Shown here piece after piece: positions 38,054 to 47,235 of a DNA stretch of 64,000 nt (position 1 is its first letter; every line of letters starts with the position of its first letter). A program made the translations under genes and the position numbers. Where the stretch lies: positions 310,001-374,000 of the forward strand of contig NZ_OY782564.1 in NCBI RefSeq assembly GCF_963677875.1. Direction: 5' to 3'. Source of the DNA: Thiomicrorhabdus sp. GTDB taxonomy: Bacteria; Pseudomonadota; Gammaproteobacteria; Thiomicrospirales; Thiomicrospiraceae. Below the pieces are notes generated by a model, which saw only the letters and a list, made by a program, of their open reading frames with translations, ran no database searches and had not been told where the DNA came from.

Positions 38054-41000
38054 TTTTTATATATGGAACGATATCCTTTCTAATTGTTACAGATTTAGTA
38101 ATAGTGCCAGAACCACCTATAGAGTAACCTGCCCCAATATGCATACCAACACCATTAATATTACCTCTATCATCACTCGAAATAGATAATCCTCCAAGCC
38201 CATCATTAAAACCAATCTCTCCTCCAACTCCATCAAAATCTTCTAACCTATCTACTTGATATCCAACCCCTATTGCATATCGCCCTGTTCCATACTCTTC
38301 ACCCCCTACAAAACCAGTGCTATATAAGCCAAAATCAAATTTCGAACTTACCACCCCCGGAAAGCTAATAACAACCCCAAACTCAAGACCTTTACCTTCA
38401 AATTCAGGAATAATCATTTTAATCATTTCTGTAGGGAGTTGAACACTTAACCCAATAGTCATGAGATCATTAAACAAAAACACCGTCGCAGAGCTAATCA
38501 CGCCATCATTAAAGCTCCCACCGGTTGCCCGTGACGTTAATCCACCCATCGTCACCGTTATCGCAAATTGCGCACTTTCGTGTTCACTTAAAGAGGATAG
38601 ACCTCCTGTGTAATGCCCCATCACCGAGCCGACAAAACCTGAGCTTAACCCCGCTTTAAAATCACCGCCTCTTAATGACGCCATGGTTCCTTGGGCGATA
38701 CCATGCAAGATAGCCGTTCCAAGCCAGTCATCTCCAAGCAGAGGGCCACCACCAGCGCCATGACCAATTCCTGTCGTAATAAGTGACGAAAAACCACCCA
38801 TAACAGCCCCTTGGAGAGAACCTGACTGAATACCTGAATTAACGAAACCAGCTGAAAATGAATGCAGGAATATATCATTAGCGACTATCTCGCCCGCTTT
38901 TAGGCTTGCCGGCCCCATTAAATACGCCCCTGCAACAGAACCCACTAATCTTAAAATTGGGTCTGAGGACTTGGATGCAACAAAACTGATAATTGCTCCA
39001 GCAATAAAACTAGCAAAACAATGACCCGATGGATCATGATACTTCAATGGATTATTGAGAACATAGATATAGCGATTATAGGAGCCGAAAAGTTGCGGAT
39101 CGGGAATCACCGAGTCGGCACTTAAGAATCGACCAGCTTCCATATCGTACAAACGGGCATTCATATGAATTAACTGATGATCGTTCATCATTTCATGCCC
39201 GGTAAAACCGTAAGGCTCTTTCAGATCGTTGTTGGCAACAACCAGTCCCTGTGCCAGAATAATTTGCAGGTGCGCATCTTGTCTTGCACGAATTTCTGCC
39301 GAAGTGGCGAGCTTAATCTGTTCTCCGAATGGATTGTATTTAAAGCGTTGTATGTCTTTGCCGGATGCATCGGTTATCAAATCCACATTCTTAAGGGCAT
39401 CCGTATGCAGGAAGACAACAGATTTATTCTGCTGGCTGGACTTCTTGGTGATCCGCGCTACAACCCGCTTGTTGCCCATAACATTCACGTGATGCTCTGT
39501 CACGCCGTTTTTATAGACGATTTCCAAATCGCCGAAATAGAGCGTTGTTGTTTTTACAAAATTACTACTCTGTCCCGATAACACTTGTGAACTGCGATTC
39601 CGGTTCGCATCATAAGCAAACTGACTGGTAACCGGGCCATTCGCTTTGGAATAAGTCACCACTCTATATGGCTTATTGAAAACATTCCATGTGACCGATC
39701 TATACAGGCTTCCACTCAGAGTTGCCTTAGTCTGATTACCATTGGCATCGTAGTAATAAAGCAGTTTCTGGCCATTCGATCTTATGGCTTGAGTAAGGCG
39801 ATTCTTACTCTGATCATAAACCATATTTGAAATGCCTTCTTTCACTTTGATATTGCCGAATGCATCGTAAGAATAGTCTACCGATTGTCCGGCCAAATTT
39901 GCCAGATCCAATCGATCAAGAGAGTCATATCTATAGGTATTAAGGTAGTTTGCCCTACCATCGTCAATACTGACCTCCTGGCGAGTGACATTATCAAATT
40001 TGTCATATTGATAGCGAGCCTCTCTGAGCACAGTGCTTGTACTCTCGGTTTTCACCTTCATAAGATGGCCACTGTAAGGATCAAAATGACTGAGTGTTTG
40101 AATTCCGTTACCGGCTAATTCAGCATCAATCTGACCTGCGGCATTTTTGCTGGTCACAGCCCATAAAAGGCTCTCAGACCCATTTTCAGACAGCAAGCCG
40201 TGGGCTTCATTTGCCGCCCGTTGTTTTAGAAGACTTTCCGACTGAGATTTATAGGCCGCTTCTGCCTTTGCCAAAAGCTGGTCCAACTCGGCATAATACT
40301 GATTGGCAGCATTTAGAAATTTATCACTGTACTCCAAAAGAAGTTTATCTTCCGCAAGAAGCGCTTTTTCTCTAAGCACCAAAGCATCCTGATAAAGTTT
40401 GATTGCATTGGCAACTGCCGTTTCGATCTGTGCAAAATCCGTCTGACTTAAACTGAAATTCTTCGAGGCAGTATTGGTATCAATCGACACTTGCTGCAAA
40501 CTGATATTCGGCGAAGTAATCTTCTGCAAATAACCATTACTGTTATAGTGATAATTACGGACAAAAGATTCATTATTTGCCGTCGTCGTCAATGAAGTAA
40601 GGCGTCCCTGGTCATACTCAGACACTGTTTTCGACGTTATCAGCTTGCCGGAAAGCGGGTGTTTGACGGTTTTGGAGTGGGTATTAATGTTTCCATACAC
40701 ATCATATGCGAACGTTTCATCCGAATGATTCGACGTATTCAAAGCATAACTGATTTTATACAAGGCTCCCCGGCGACCAACAGAAGCAGATGACGAATAA
40801 TAAGACCAATTTGTGACTTTTCCATCTGCATCGGTTCGGGATTTTTTTCTACCCAGCTTGTCGTAAGTTAGCTTTGTGACTTGGCCTTTTGCATCTTTCT
40901 GCTCCAAAAGTTCGCCAAAGCCGTTATAAGCGTAAGTCCATGTTCCCATAGATGGATCGATGGTTTTGATTTTATTGCCGACTTCATCGTATTCATTAGT

Positions 41001-44000
41001 CAGTACATAAGAGACATTATCTACCGAACCGTTCTTTGTTTTAAGCAAGTCACCATTTGCCGCATAAATAAATTGGGTACTATTACCAATAGTGTCTTTG
41101 ACAGTTGCAATTTTATCCAAAGAGTTAACGGTTTCCGTTTTTGTCACCCGGCCATTGAGCTTGGTTGTCGTTTGAGCTCCAGTGTATGCGTATTCGACTG
41201 TCTTCAAGCCACTTTCAGTCGGAGAAGAGACTTTGATCGGTCTACCCAATGCATCATAAGTCGTTGTCATCCAGTTGGCTTCAATACCAACCAAGTCACC
41301 CTGAGCGACATCCAGACCATCAAACCCTTCATTTTCAAAGTAAGGTAAGGATTCTCGTTTCAACAAGCCTTTCGCATTGAACACCTTATCGGTGAAAATC
41401 TTGCGACCGTCAAAACCGACCGTTTCAGTTCTGACTTCTCTATTTAATGCATCAAAATAAGTGATTGATTCGGGTGTCAACGGTTCGCCCCCAGTGGCAA
41501 ACGACTGACTAATCACTTTAATTACCGCAACATCACGATCTCTCAGGCTAGGTAAATTTTTAGAAAGTGCAATATCATCCGACCAATTCGGCTGGATAGG
41601 CGCTCCATTTGCCCATTCATACTTCCATTCCGTATAAGTTCCGTCTGGATTTATCTGCTTGGTTTTTCTACAAAGTGAATCGTATTCATAATTCGTGACG
41701 GTACCATTTATCGCTGTCTCCGATTTAGGTAATTTACAAATCGAATCCAACTCAACTATAGATTTATACCCTTCGGGGTCAATTGAAGTGATTTTAGACA
41801 GATATTGGTTATCTCTTTTACCTCCATAACTATTTATTGCCGACGAAGTCCTATTCTGCAGATTTCCGCTCGCGTCTTTGGCTGCTTTAACCGTTACACT
41901 TCTTCTCTGACCTTTTGAATCATAAACATATCTTGTGATGACTTGTTTACTCGAACCGGCAACTAAAGTCTGCGAAGCGACTGAGCCATTTCCGTTATAT
42001 GTAAACGTCACTTTTTTAGAAATCGAAGGACTTGTTCCATAGCCATGACTAACGACAGTACTCGTTGGCCGGCCGACCAGCCAACCAGTCTTACTCGCTG
42101 AAGGAGAAGCGACAGATCGATAGACGTTTTTGGTGACAACGGTATAAGTACTATCAGAGCCTTTTCTCTTTTCTTGCGTAAGAGTCTGCGCCTGACCGCT
42201 ATTCAAGTCATAATTCTCAAACTTAGAACGGCTATAGTCCAGCTCTTTACCATCTAGATCATAGGCCTTGCGCGCTGTTTCCGTCACCAACAAGTTGATA
42301 TATTTGGAGCCGTTCTGACCGTTCCGAGTCCTTACTTCATAAGAATTGCTATTTGTTTCAACAATGTTATCCGGATTCCCTATGGATTTACTGGATTCCT
42401 TAAGCTTTCCTGCGTCGTATTTCCCTTGATAATAAGTCGCCGTCACTATCTCAAGTTCATGTTGATCCAACCCTTGAAATTCATACGTTGAAGTGATTTT
42501 TTCAAACCCTTTTGAACCTTCTAACGGGTGCTGTTTAAAATTCTCGTACTGATAGTTAACTCGGCTCAATGTCGCAGCGGCATTTTGAGTAACAATCGAT
42601 GAAACCAGAGGCTGGGTTTTAGGAAAAGAGATAAAGAAATCTTTAGCGGGTTTACTACGTGTCACTAAATCAGGCCTGGACTCTTTTGTTTCATAAACAA
42701 CTTCTGAGACGGTTCCAAAGCCTGAAATGACCTGATTTAAACGTTTAGGCTGGGCAATATACTGCTCCAGCTTATAGCTCGGATCTTTACAAATCAGTTT
42801 TGATTCTGTCGATTTACTCACACACGCCTCGGTAATTCCATCCTGGTTCGTGTCTATAAAACTTACCGAATCATCTTTTCCTATATCAGTAAGGAAATAT
42901 TCAGCTTGGGATACCTCAGCTCGAAAACCGTTTACCCCTAAATTCACGCGACAAGCGTATTGTTTCTCAGTCTCGTCATACTCACACAAATCCGCCAAAC
43001 CGTCACTGGTTATATCAACAAGGCGGAGTTTTTCGGCTTCTCTATCGGTAAGAGGCGCATGTAATTCGAGGCTGTGATCTCTGGATAATTCAAACGAAAA
43101 ATTACCCTTATTTTGATAACATTTTAAAAAAGAAGAAGAATTCACATCATAAGCAAAACAAATATCGAGCAATCCATCACCGTTGATCTCCACATACTGT
43201 AAACTCTGCTTTGGGCGGATCCCTGCTCGAAATTGACTAGCTAAATCATTCAACGACGGGATCATCTCAACTTTGGGAAGTTTTATCGACAAACTTGAAC
43301 TTTCATTCCTTATACAAGCATATCCCCCTGAATTTTTCACACCACAAAACTCAGGCTGGCCATCTCCTGACACATCCAAAAATTTCATATCAGGACGAGT
43401 TTTATCCTCAGAAAAGTGCAACTCGGCTGAAAAATCACTAGTTGAATGAGAATAAACAACATCTTCTGAAAAATATCCTTTTCCATCATTCAAAAAACAC
43501 CTGAACTTAGGACTAACTTTCTTATATCCATACTGCCTATAAATACGGCATAAATCCACAAAATCGTCTTCATTAATATCTAAAAACCTAGTTATACTTT
43601 CAGTTTGTTGGCTACTCCCCTTCGGCGAAACCTTTTTAAAAATACTCTCTAATTTTCCACCATTATTAAGGAGGCAATATATATCCCGCTCAGTTCCAAT
43701 CACTGCACAAACTTCTGGATAACCATCATTTCGAATATCTAACACTTGAAGGTTCCGGCTATTGCCGAAACTCAAATCCTGCAAGTGCCGAATATGCCCT
43801 GAATCCCGACGGAACCTTTTTCGCTCCCAACTCTTGAATTCAGGGCCTATTGCACACGAAAATTGACCACTGGTCTGGATACATACATCCTGCTCCCCAT
43901 CCTTATTAAAGTCGAAAAACATTGGTGTACCGGCATACTTACCGGGAAGATTTGGAATTTCTATCGCCGGTTTCTCTACATAAACTCGTTCTTGCCATTT

Positions 44001-45554
44001 GAATTTTGTCGCAGGAGTACATTTGTAGTCAGCATCGCAATAGCGAATGTTATCAAGTTGAGTGCTGAAGAAACGCGAATTCGATGCGGTGTAATTCAGC
44101 AAATAGCGGTGGGTATTACTCTGATTACCAGCCTTTATTTCGATCGCTGCTAAAAGCTTGTTTTGTTTAAACAGCACGCCCCCTTTAAATCCTTCCTTCT
44201 CAGGCTCTATTTTGTCTTTGTATACAAAGCTGACAACATTACCACCATAAGAAATCTCTGAAGGGTATAACACTTTTAAATTTGTCTCGTATTCTGTTTG
44301 GTACGAATATTCCAGTACATTACCGAATCGATCTTCTTTTTTCGAAAGATACCAGGACTGTACAACTCCCGCCGCATTGGCGTCGGTTTTAGCATATGTC
44401 GAAATGTATCCTTCCTTATCATATAGGAGCCATTCTTTAGGTCCGGTAGAATCACCCTCAATAGCAACAATTCGAGAATATGAATCGATTTCCGTCGTAT
44501 AGACAGACCTAGAAGCTCCTTGAGCCCCACTGATACGAACCATTCTCTGCCCGTCAACACAATATTCATCCGCCGCAATATTCTTAATTGCTTTGCGCGC
44601 ATTTAACTGAGTTTTTGAAGCACAACGCCCGATAACGGAGGAAACTCCACTTAAAGAAAAACCGAAACCTAAATAACCATCTTGTCCATAGCCATACGTC
44701 AAACCAATTTTGGGTTCAACGCCATTCAGACCTTCCGGCAAATTCAACGGCAATACATAAGTCAATTGACCTGAACTATCAACACCCATCTCACCTTCCA
44801 GAGATGAAGTTAAGACATTTTGGCAAATACTGTTATCGTCATCCTTGCACTTTGACTCAACCGCAATCATCGCATTGTTAAGATTCTCAAAATACTCTGA
44901 ACTGCTTTTGGTGGCAGGACTCTGGTCTAATAAATTATTAAGGTTATTTACCTCACCACTTGAAATGGAAGAACTTGCCAGGGCAGAATTATCTTCATCA
45001 AGACTTCTCGTTTCCTGACAGCTCAACCAACTGGAATAAGACAAACTTTGGGATAAACAGTTTTCGACCAAACACGTTTGATAAGCCGAACGGGAAGTGA
45101 GCTTCTGACAGCTCGCTAATTGAGCTTCATAATCCGTTTTTAAATTACTCGATGAGGTTGGCCAGCCCTCTACAATAGAAACCAATTTGCCCAGCGATGA
45201 GTAGTAAGCGGTGTAGTATTTATTACTATTAACCGTCAACTCCATATAATTCGTTGCTGACGCATTTACGGAATCTCTATTACATAAAACCGTATGAATA
45301 CACTCTTCCGTATTCGAAATTGCTTTAGTCGCAGGAACTTCGGTAAACTCATTACCTGCTTTATCTTTAATCGTATAGTAATCCACCTTATAAATAATGG
45401 TGTAGCCATCAGGAGTTTCAAAACTTTTAACCGACCCGGGATCAACAAATTTGTAATTCTCATTGGTGAATTCAGGTACAGTAAAATAGTGACTTGCAAA
45501 AGCATTAGAAAAAAGCAATAACGAGGTACAAACGGCAATTAATAATCTAGTCAT
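38040..45554 (-). CDS. Secreted SpvB/FG-GAP/RHS-repeat polymorphic toxin
   Basis: Starting at the ATG at 45554 (GAGGG upstream; the TTG at 45566 is less likely) the protein has about 2504 aa. In order it shows a Sec signal peptide (LLIAVCTSLLLFSNAFA), a unique Ser-rich region to ~255, and an SpvB-like segment (YVLPLNLPEGLNG...LGFGFSLSGVSSV). Seven FG-GAP/VCBS-type DxNxDGxxDxC repeats (~545-935) follow, then a TcB-middle-like region and many YD/RHS repeats. A coiled-coil insert lies at ~1690-1805, and the RHS core (GRFLSADSV...YIYVLNNPLKYHDPSGH) ends near 2180. The last ~326 residues are variable: a Gly/Ala-rich pretoxin then a beta-rich tail I cannot name. Toxin function is inferred from architecture. 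Confidence 0.85.
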   Translation of the reverse strand: MTRLLIAVCTSLLLFSNAFASHYFTVPEFTNENYKFVDPGSVKSFETPDGYTIIYKVDYYTIKDKAGNEFTEVPATKAISNTEECIHTVLCNRDSVNASATNYMELTVNSNKYYTAYYSSLGKLVSIVEGWPTSSSNLKTDYEAQLASCQKLTSRSAYQTCLVENCLSQSLSYSSWLSCQETRSLDEDNSALASSSISSGEVNNLNNLLDQSPATKSSSEYFENLNNAMIAVESKCKDDDNSICQNVLTSSLEGEMGVDSSGQLTYVLPLNLPEGLNGVEPKIGLTYGYGQDGYLGFGFSLSGVSSVIGRCASKTQLNARKAIKNIAADEYCVDGQRMVRISGAQGASRSVYTTEIDSYSRIVAIEGDSTGPKEWLLYDKEGYISTYAKTDANAAGVVQSWYLSKKEDRFGNVLEYSYQTEYETNLKVLYPSEISYGGNVVSFVYKDKIEPEKEGFKGGVLFKQNKLLAAIEIKAGNQSNTHRYLLNYTASNSRFFSTQLDNIRYCDADYKCTPATKFKWQERVYVEKPAIEIPNLPGKYAGTPMFFDFNKDGEQDVCIQTSGQFSCAIGPEFKSWERKRFRRDSGHIRHLQDLSFGNSRNLQVLDIRNDGYPEVCAVIGTERDIYCLLNNGGKLESIFKKVSPKGSSQQTESITRFLDINEDDFVDLCRIYRQYGYKKVSPKFRCFLNDGKGYFSEDVVYSHSTSDFSAELHFSEDKTRPDMKFLDVSGDGQPEFCGVKNSGGYACIRNESSSLSIKLPKVEMIPSLNDLASQFRAGIRPKQSLQYVEINGDGLLDICFAYDVNSSSFLKCYQNKGNFSFELSRDHSLELHAPLTDREAEKLRLVDITSDGLADLCEYDETEKQYACRVNLGVNGFRAEVSQAEYFLTDIGKDDSVSFIDTNQDGITEACVSKSTESKLICKDPSYKLEQYIAQPKRLNQVISGFGTVSEVVYETKESRPDLVTRSKPAKDFFISFPKTQPLVSSIVTQNAAATLSRVNYQYENFKQHPLEGSKGFEKITSTYEFQGLDQHELEIVTATYYQGKYDAGKLKESSKSIGNPDNIVETNSNSYEVRTRNGQNGSKYINLLVTETARKAYDLDGKELDYSRSKFENYDLNSGQAQTLTQEKRKGSDSTYTVVTKNVYRSVASPSASKTGWLVGRPTSTVVSHGYGTSPSISKKVTFTYNGNGSVASQTLVAGSSKQVITRYVYDSKGQRRSVTVKAAKDASGNLQNRTSSAINSYGGKRDNQYLSKITSIDPEGYKSIVELDSICKLPKSETAINGTVTNYEYDSLCRKTKQINPDGTYTEWKYEWANGAPIQPNWSDDIALSKNLPSLRDRDVAVIKVISQSFATGGEPLTPESITYFDALNREVRTETVGFDGRKIFTDKVFNAKGLLKRESLPYFENEGFDGLDVAQGDLVGIEANWMTTTYDALGRPIKVSSPTESGLKTVEYAYTGAQTTTKLNGRVTKTETVNSLDKIATVKDTIGNSTQFIYAANGDLLKTKNGSVDNVSYVLTNEYDEVGNKIKTIDPSMGTWTYAYNGFGELLEQKDAKGQVTKLTYDKLGRKKSRTDADGKVTNWSYYSSSASVGRRGALYKISYALNTSNHSDETFAYDVYGNINTHSKTVKHPLSGKLITSKTVSEYDQGRLTSLTTTANNESFVRNYHYNSNGYLQKITSPNISLQQVSIDTNTASKNFSLSQTDFAQIETAVANAIKLYQDALVLREKALLAEDKLLLEYSDKFLNAANQYYAELDQLLAKAEAAYKSQSESLLKQRAANEAHGLLSENGSESLLWAVTSKNAAGQIDAELAGNGIQTLSHFDPYSGHLMKVKTESTSTVLREARYQYDKFDNVTRQEVSIDDGRANYLNTYRYDSLDRLDLANLAGQSVDYSYDAFGNIKVKEGISNMVYDQSKNRLTQAIRSNGQKLLYYYDANGNQTKATLSGSLYRSVTWNVFNKPYRVVTYSKANGPVTSQFAYDANRNRSSQVLSGQSSNFVKTTTLYFGDLEIVYKNGVTEHHVNVMGNKRVVARITKKSSQQNKSVVFLHTDALKNVDLITDASGKDIQRFKYNPFGEQIKLATSAEIRARQDAHLQIILAQGLVVANNDLKEPYGFTGHEMMNDHQLIHMNARLYDMEAGRFLSADSVIPDPQLFGSYNRYIYVLNNPLKYHDPSGHCFASFIAGAIISFVASKSSDPILRLVGSVAGAYLMGPASLKAGEIVANDIFLHSFSAGFVNSGIQSGSLQGAVMGGFSSLITTGIGHGAGGGPLLGDDWLGTAILHGIAQGTMASLRGGDFKAGLSSGFVGSVMGHYTGGLSSLSEHESAQFAITVTMGGLTSRATGGSFNDGVISSATVFLFNDLMTIGLSVQLPTEMIKMIIPEFEGKGLEFGVVISFPGVVSSKFDFGLYSTGFVGGEEYGTGRYAIGVGYQVDRLEDFDGVGGEIGFNDGLGGLSISSDDRGNINGVGMHIGAGYSIGGSGTITKSVTIRKDIVPYIKNEFE

Positions 45555-45909
45555 GGTATCCCTCAAGGCGTTTTAAATGCTCTAGTCTGATATTTAAATC
45601 ATCTATTTTTTGACTCACTTCAGTATTAGAAAGTTCACTATCGTCAGATCTAAAATCATTTTGCTGACCAAGTTCTTTCGTTTCTTCGTAAATAATTTCG
45701 ACTTCTTTCTGTATTTGGTTTAGCTGTTGCAGCTGACTTTTTATTACCGGAGAGGAAGATTCTGTATCTAAAGGAGGGAGAAATTGAATCTCTTTTTCAG
45801 ACTGATCGCTCAATCCTATTTCGTGTTGAGAGGATGTATAGAAATAAGTTGCAGCAAAAATAATGATTACTAGAAAAAGAAAGAACGGGAGCTTAGAAAA
45901 CTTCAACAT
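45547..45909 (-). CDS. Single-pass membrane protein with coiled coil
   Basis: This 120-aa protein has an N-terminal TM anchor (FFLFLVIIIFAATYFY) and an acidic, Gln/Glu-rich helical remainder. Heptad-like segments (IKSQLQQLNQIQKEVEIIYEETKEL split across residues ~55-80, and IDDLNIRLEHLKRLEG near the end) suggest a coiled coil in the periplasm. Its last codons overlap the RHS gene start by 8 bp (ATGACTAG), so the two are translationally coupled. A helper or chaperone role for the RHS protein is plausible but unproven. Confidence 0.7.
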   Translation of the reverse strand: MLKFSKLPFFLFLVIIIFAATYFYTSSQHEIGLSDQSEKEIQFLPPLDTESSSPVIKSQLQQLNQIQKEVEIIYEETKELGQQNDFRSDDSELSNTEVSQKIDDLNIRLEHLKRLEGYHD

Positions 45910-45950
45910 AGGGAGGTTTTACCAAATTAAATACAAAAAAGAATTAATCG

Positions 45951-46259
45951 TTAATGTATGAAAACTTTAAATGCATCGCTACATTGACCATAGTTTAGAA
46001 AATCGATTCTGACTTTTTTCCCTGACAACTTTGCTGACATTAAAATACTTAAAACCATATCAAGATCTGCATTTTTACTATAAAACCTTGCCTGATTACA
46101 TGCGCACTGATTGTCGTGACTCGACAAACTAGCATATATCTGCCCGCTGCCAGCAAGTCCCATCAGGCCAATACTGTTACCTGTCTGAGTACAGGCCGCA
46201 TAAACGTTGTTTGCCAGTACCAAAGATAAGAAAAATGCTATTTTTAGAAAAAGCTTCAT
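45951..46259 (-). CDS. Small secreted cysteine-containing protein
   Basis: This 102-aa protein has a Sec signal peptide (FLKIAFFLSLVLANNVYA) and a GGAGGG site before its ATG. The mature form has four cysteines (ACTQ, QCAC, GQC). A helix reads LSILMSAKLSGKKVRIDF before the last Cys. The helix-sGKxV-Cys layout matches that of the protein at 35062-35406 and of small OB-fold proteins related to AB5 B subunits. It is the first gene of the leftward RHS locus, 41 bp before the coiled-coil gene. Function unknown. Confidence 0.65.
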   Translation of the reverse strand: MKLFLKIAFFLSLVLANNVYAACTQTGNSIGLMGLAGSGQIYASLSSHDNQCACNQARFYSKNADLDMVLSILMSAKLSGKKVRIDFLNYGQCSDAFKVFIH

Positions 46260-46456
46260 TAAAACCCTCCAAAATTCATCTAAAGTCTAATTACGTTAAA
46301 ATAAGTATTAAACAAAGATAATATACATCAACAATTTAGTAAATACATTTATACATTTAATATGCTTTATTACTTAATAAAAGTTTTAATATCAGTATAA
46401 GAACAACATTTTGTATTTGATTCTCCACAGCGAAGTCCTCAGTGAAATACACGCAC

Positions 46457-46485
46457 AAAAAAGCCGCGAAATTCGCGGCTTTTTT
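46457..46485 (-). terminator. Bidirectional terminator after tcdA
   Basis: GCCGCG/CGCGGC stem with a 5-nt loop, flanked by six A and six T, 22 nt past the tcdA stop. It insulates the RHS locus. Confidence 0.85.
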
Positions 46486-46506
46486 ACTTCTCGATTATTT
46501 TGAAAT

Positions 46507-47223
46507 TTATTTACTTGAAAGACTTTTAATGACATACCCAGCCAACATTAATCCAAATATGCCGGGCATATAGCTGGCGGTGCCGTTGACGACCCGGCCG
46601 CGGGCGCCTTCGATGGCTTCCATCGGACCAGGCGCTTTAGGCACTTCGGTGGAGAAGACTGTCATAACACCTTTATGAATACGCTGTTTTTTGAGACGCT
46701 GACGCATATTTCTGGCAAGCGCGCAGCCGTGGGTTTTGGAAATGTCGGCAAGTTGGATTTTGGAGGGATCAATACGTCGACCGGCCCCCATACTGGAAAC
46801 CACTTTTAGCCCCATCTGCTTGGCGGTAGCGACTAGAGCGACCTTACAATTCAGACTATCGATCGCATCAACCACATAATCGTAGCCGGGAGCCAGAATG
46901 GTTTCCATATCGTCAGGGCGGATAAATTGCTGACTGATAATAACTTCGCAGTCAGGATTGATATCGGCAATGCGCTCTGCCATAACTTCGGCTTTGTTAC
47001 GTCCAATGGTACTGTTCAACGCAATAATCTGGCGGTTTTTATTAGAGGCATTTACACTGTCATGGTCGATTATAGTCAGTTTGCCAACACCAGCACGAGC
47101 CAGAGCTTCGCAAACAAAGCCTCCTACTCCGCCAACACCGGCAACCAGAACATGGGATGCCTGCAGCTGCTTTATTCCCTGCTCTTCAAAAACCAGTAAA
47201 CTGCGTTCAAACAATGCATCCAT
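46507..47223 (-). CDS. tcdA: tRNA threonylcarbamoyladenosine dehydratase
   Basis: This 238-aa E1-like enzyme (TcdA/CsdL) cyclises t6A37 of tRNAs to ct6A using ATP. The nucleotide-binding GVGGVGGFVCEALARAG motif is near residue 30, followed by DHDSVNASNKNRQ, with VVDAIDSLNCK in the middle. A hydrophobic C-terminal segment (GIFGLMLAGYVI) matches the family. It is 12 bp behind tatD on the same strand. Confidence 0.93.
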   Translation of the reverse strand: MDALFERSLLVFEEQGIKQLQASHVLVAGVGGVGGFVCEALARAGVGKLTIIDHDSVNASNKNRQIIALNSTIGRNKAEVMAERIADINPDCEVIISQQFIRPDDMETILAPGYDYVVDAIDSLNCKVALVATAKQMGLKVVSSMGAGRRIDPSKIQLADISKTHGCALARNMRQRLKKQRIHKGVMTVFSTEVPKAPGPMEAIEGARGRVVNGTASYMPGIFGLMLAGYVIKSLSSK

Positions 47224-47235
47224 ATTTTAAAGTCT

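Noticed and set aside
44276..44602. 108-aa frame inside the RHS gene
   Set aside because: It overlaps the same-strand RHS frame and has no independent start signal.
38040..45566. T6SS-delivered Rhs protein
   Set aside because: There is a Sec signal peptide and no PAAR-like N terminus, and no vgrG, eag or hcp gene is nearby.
34816..46500. Integrated genomic island with att sites
   Set aside because: The region is AT-rich and accessory-looking, but I found no integrase, tRNA target or flanking direct repeat.
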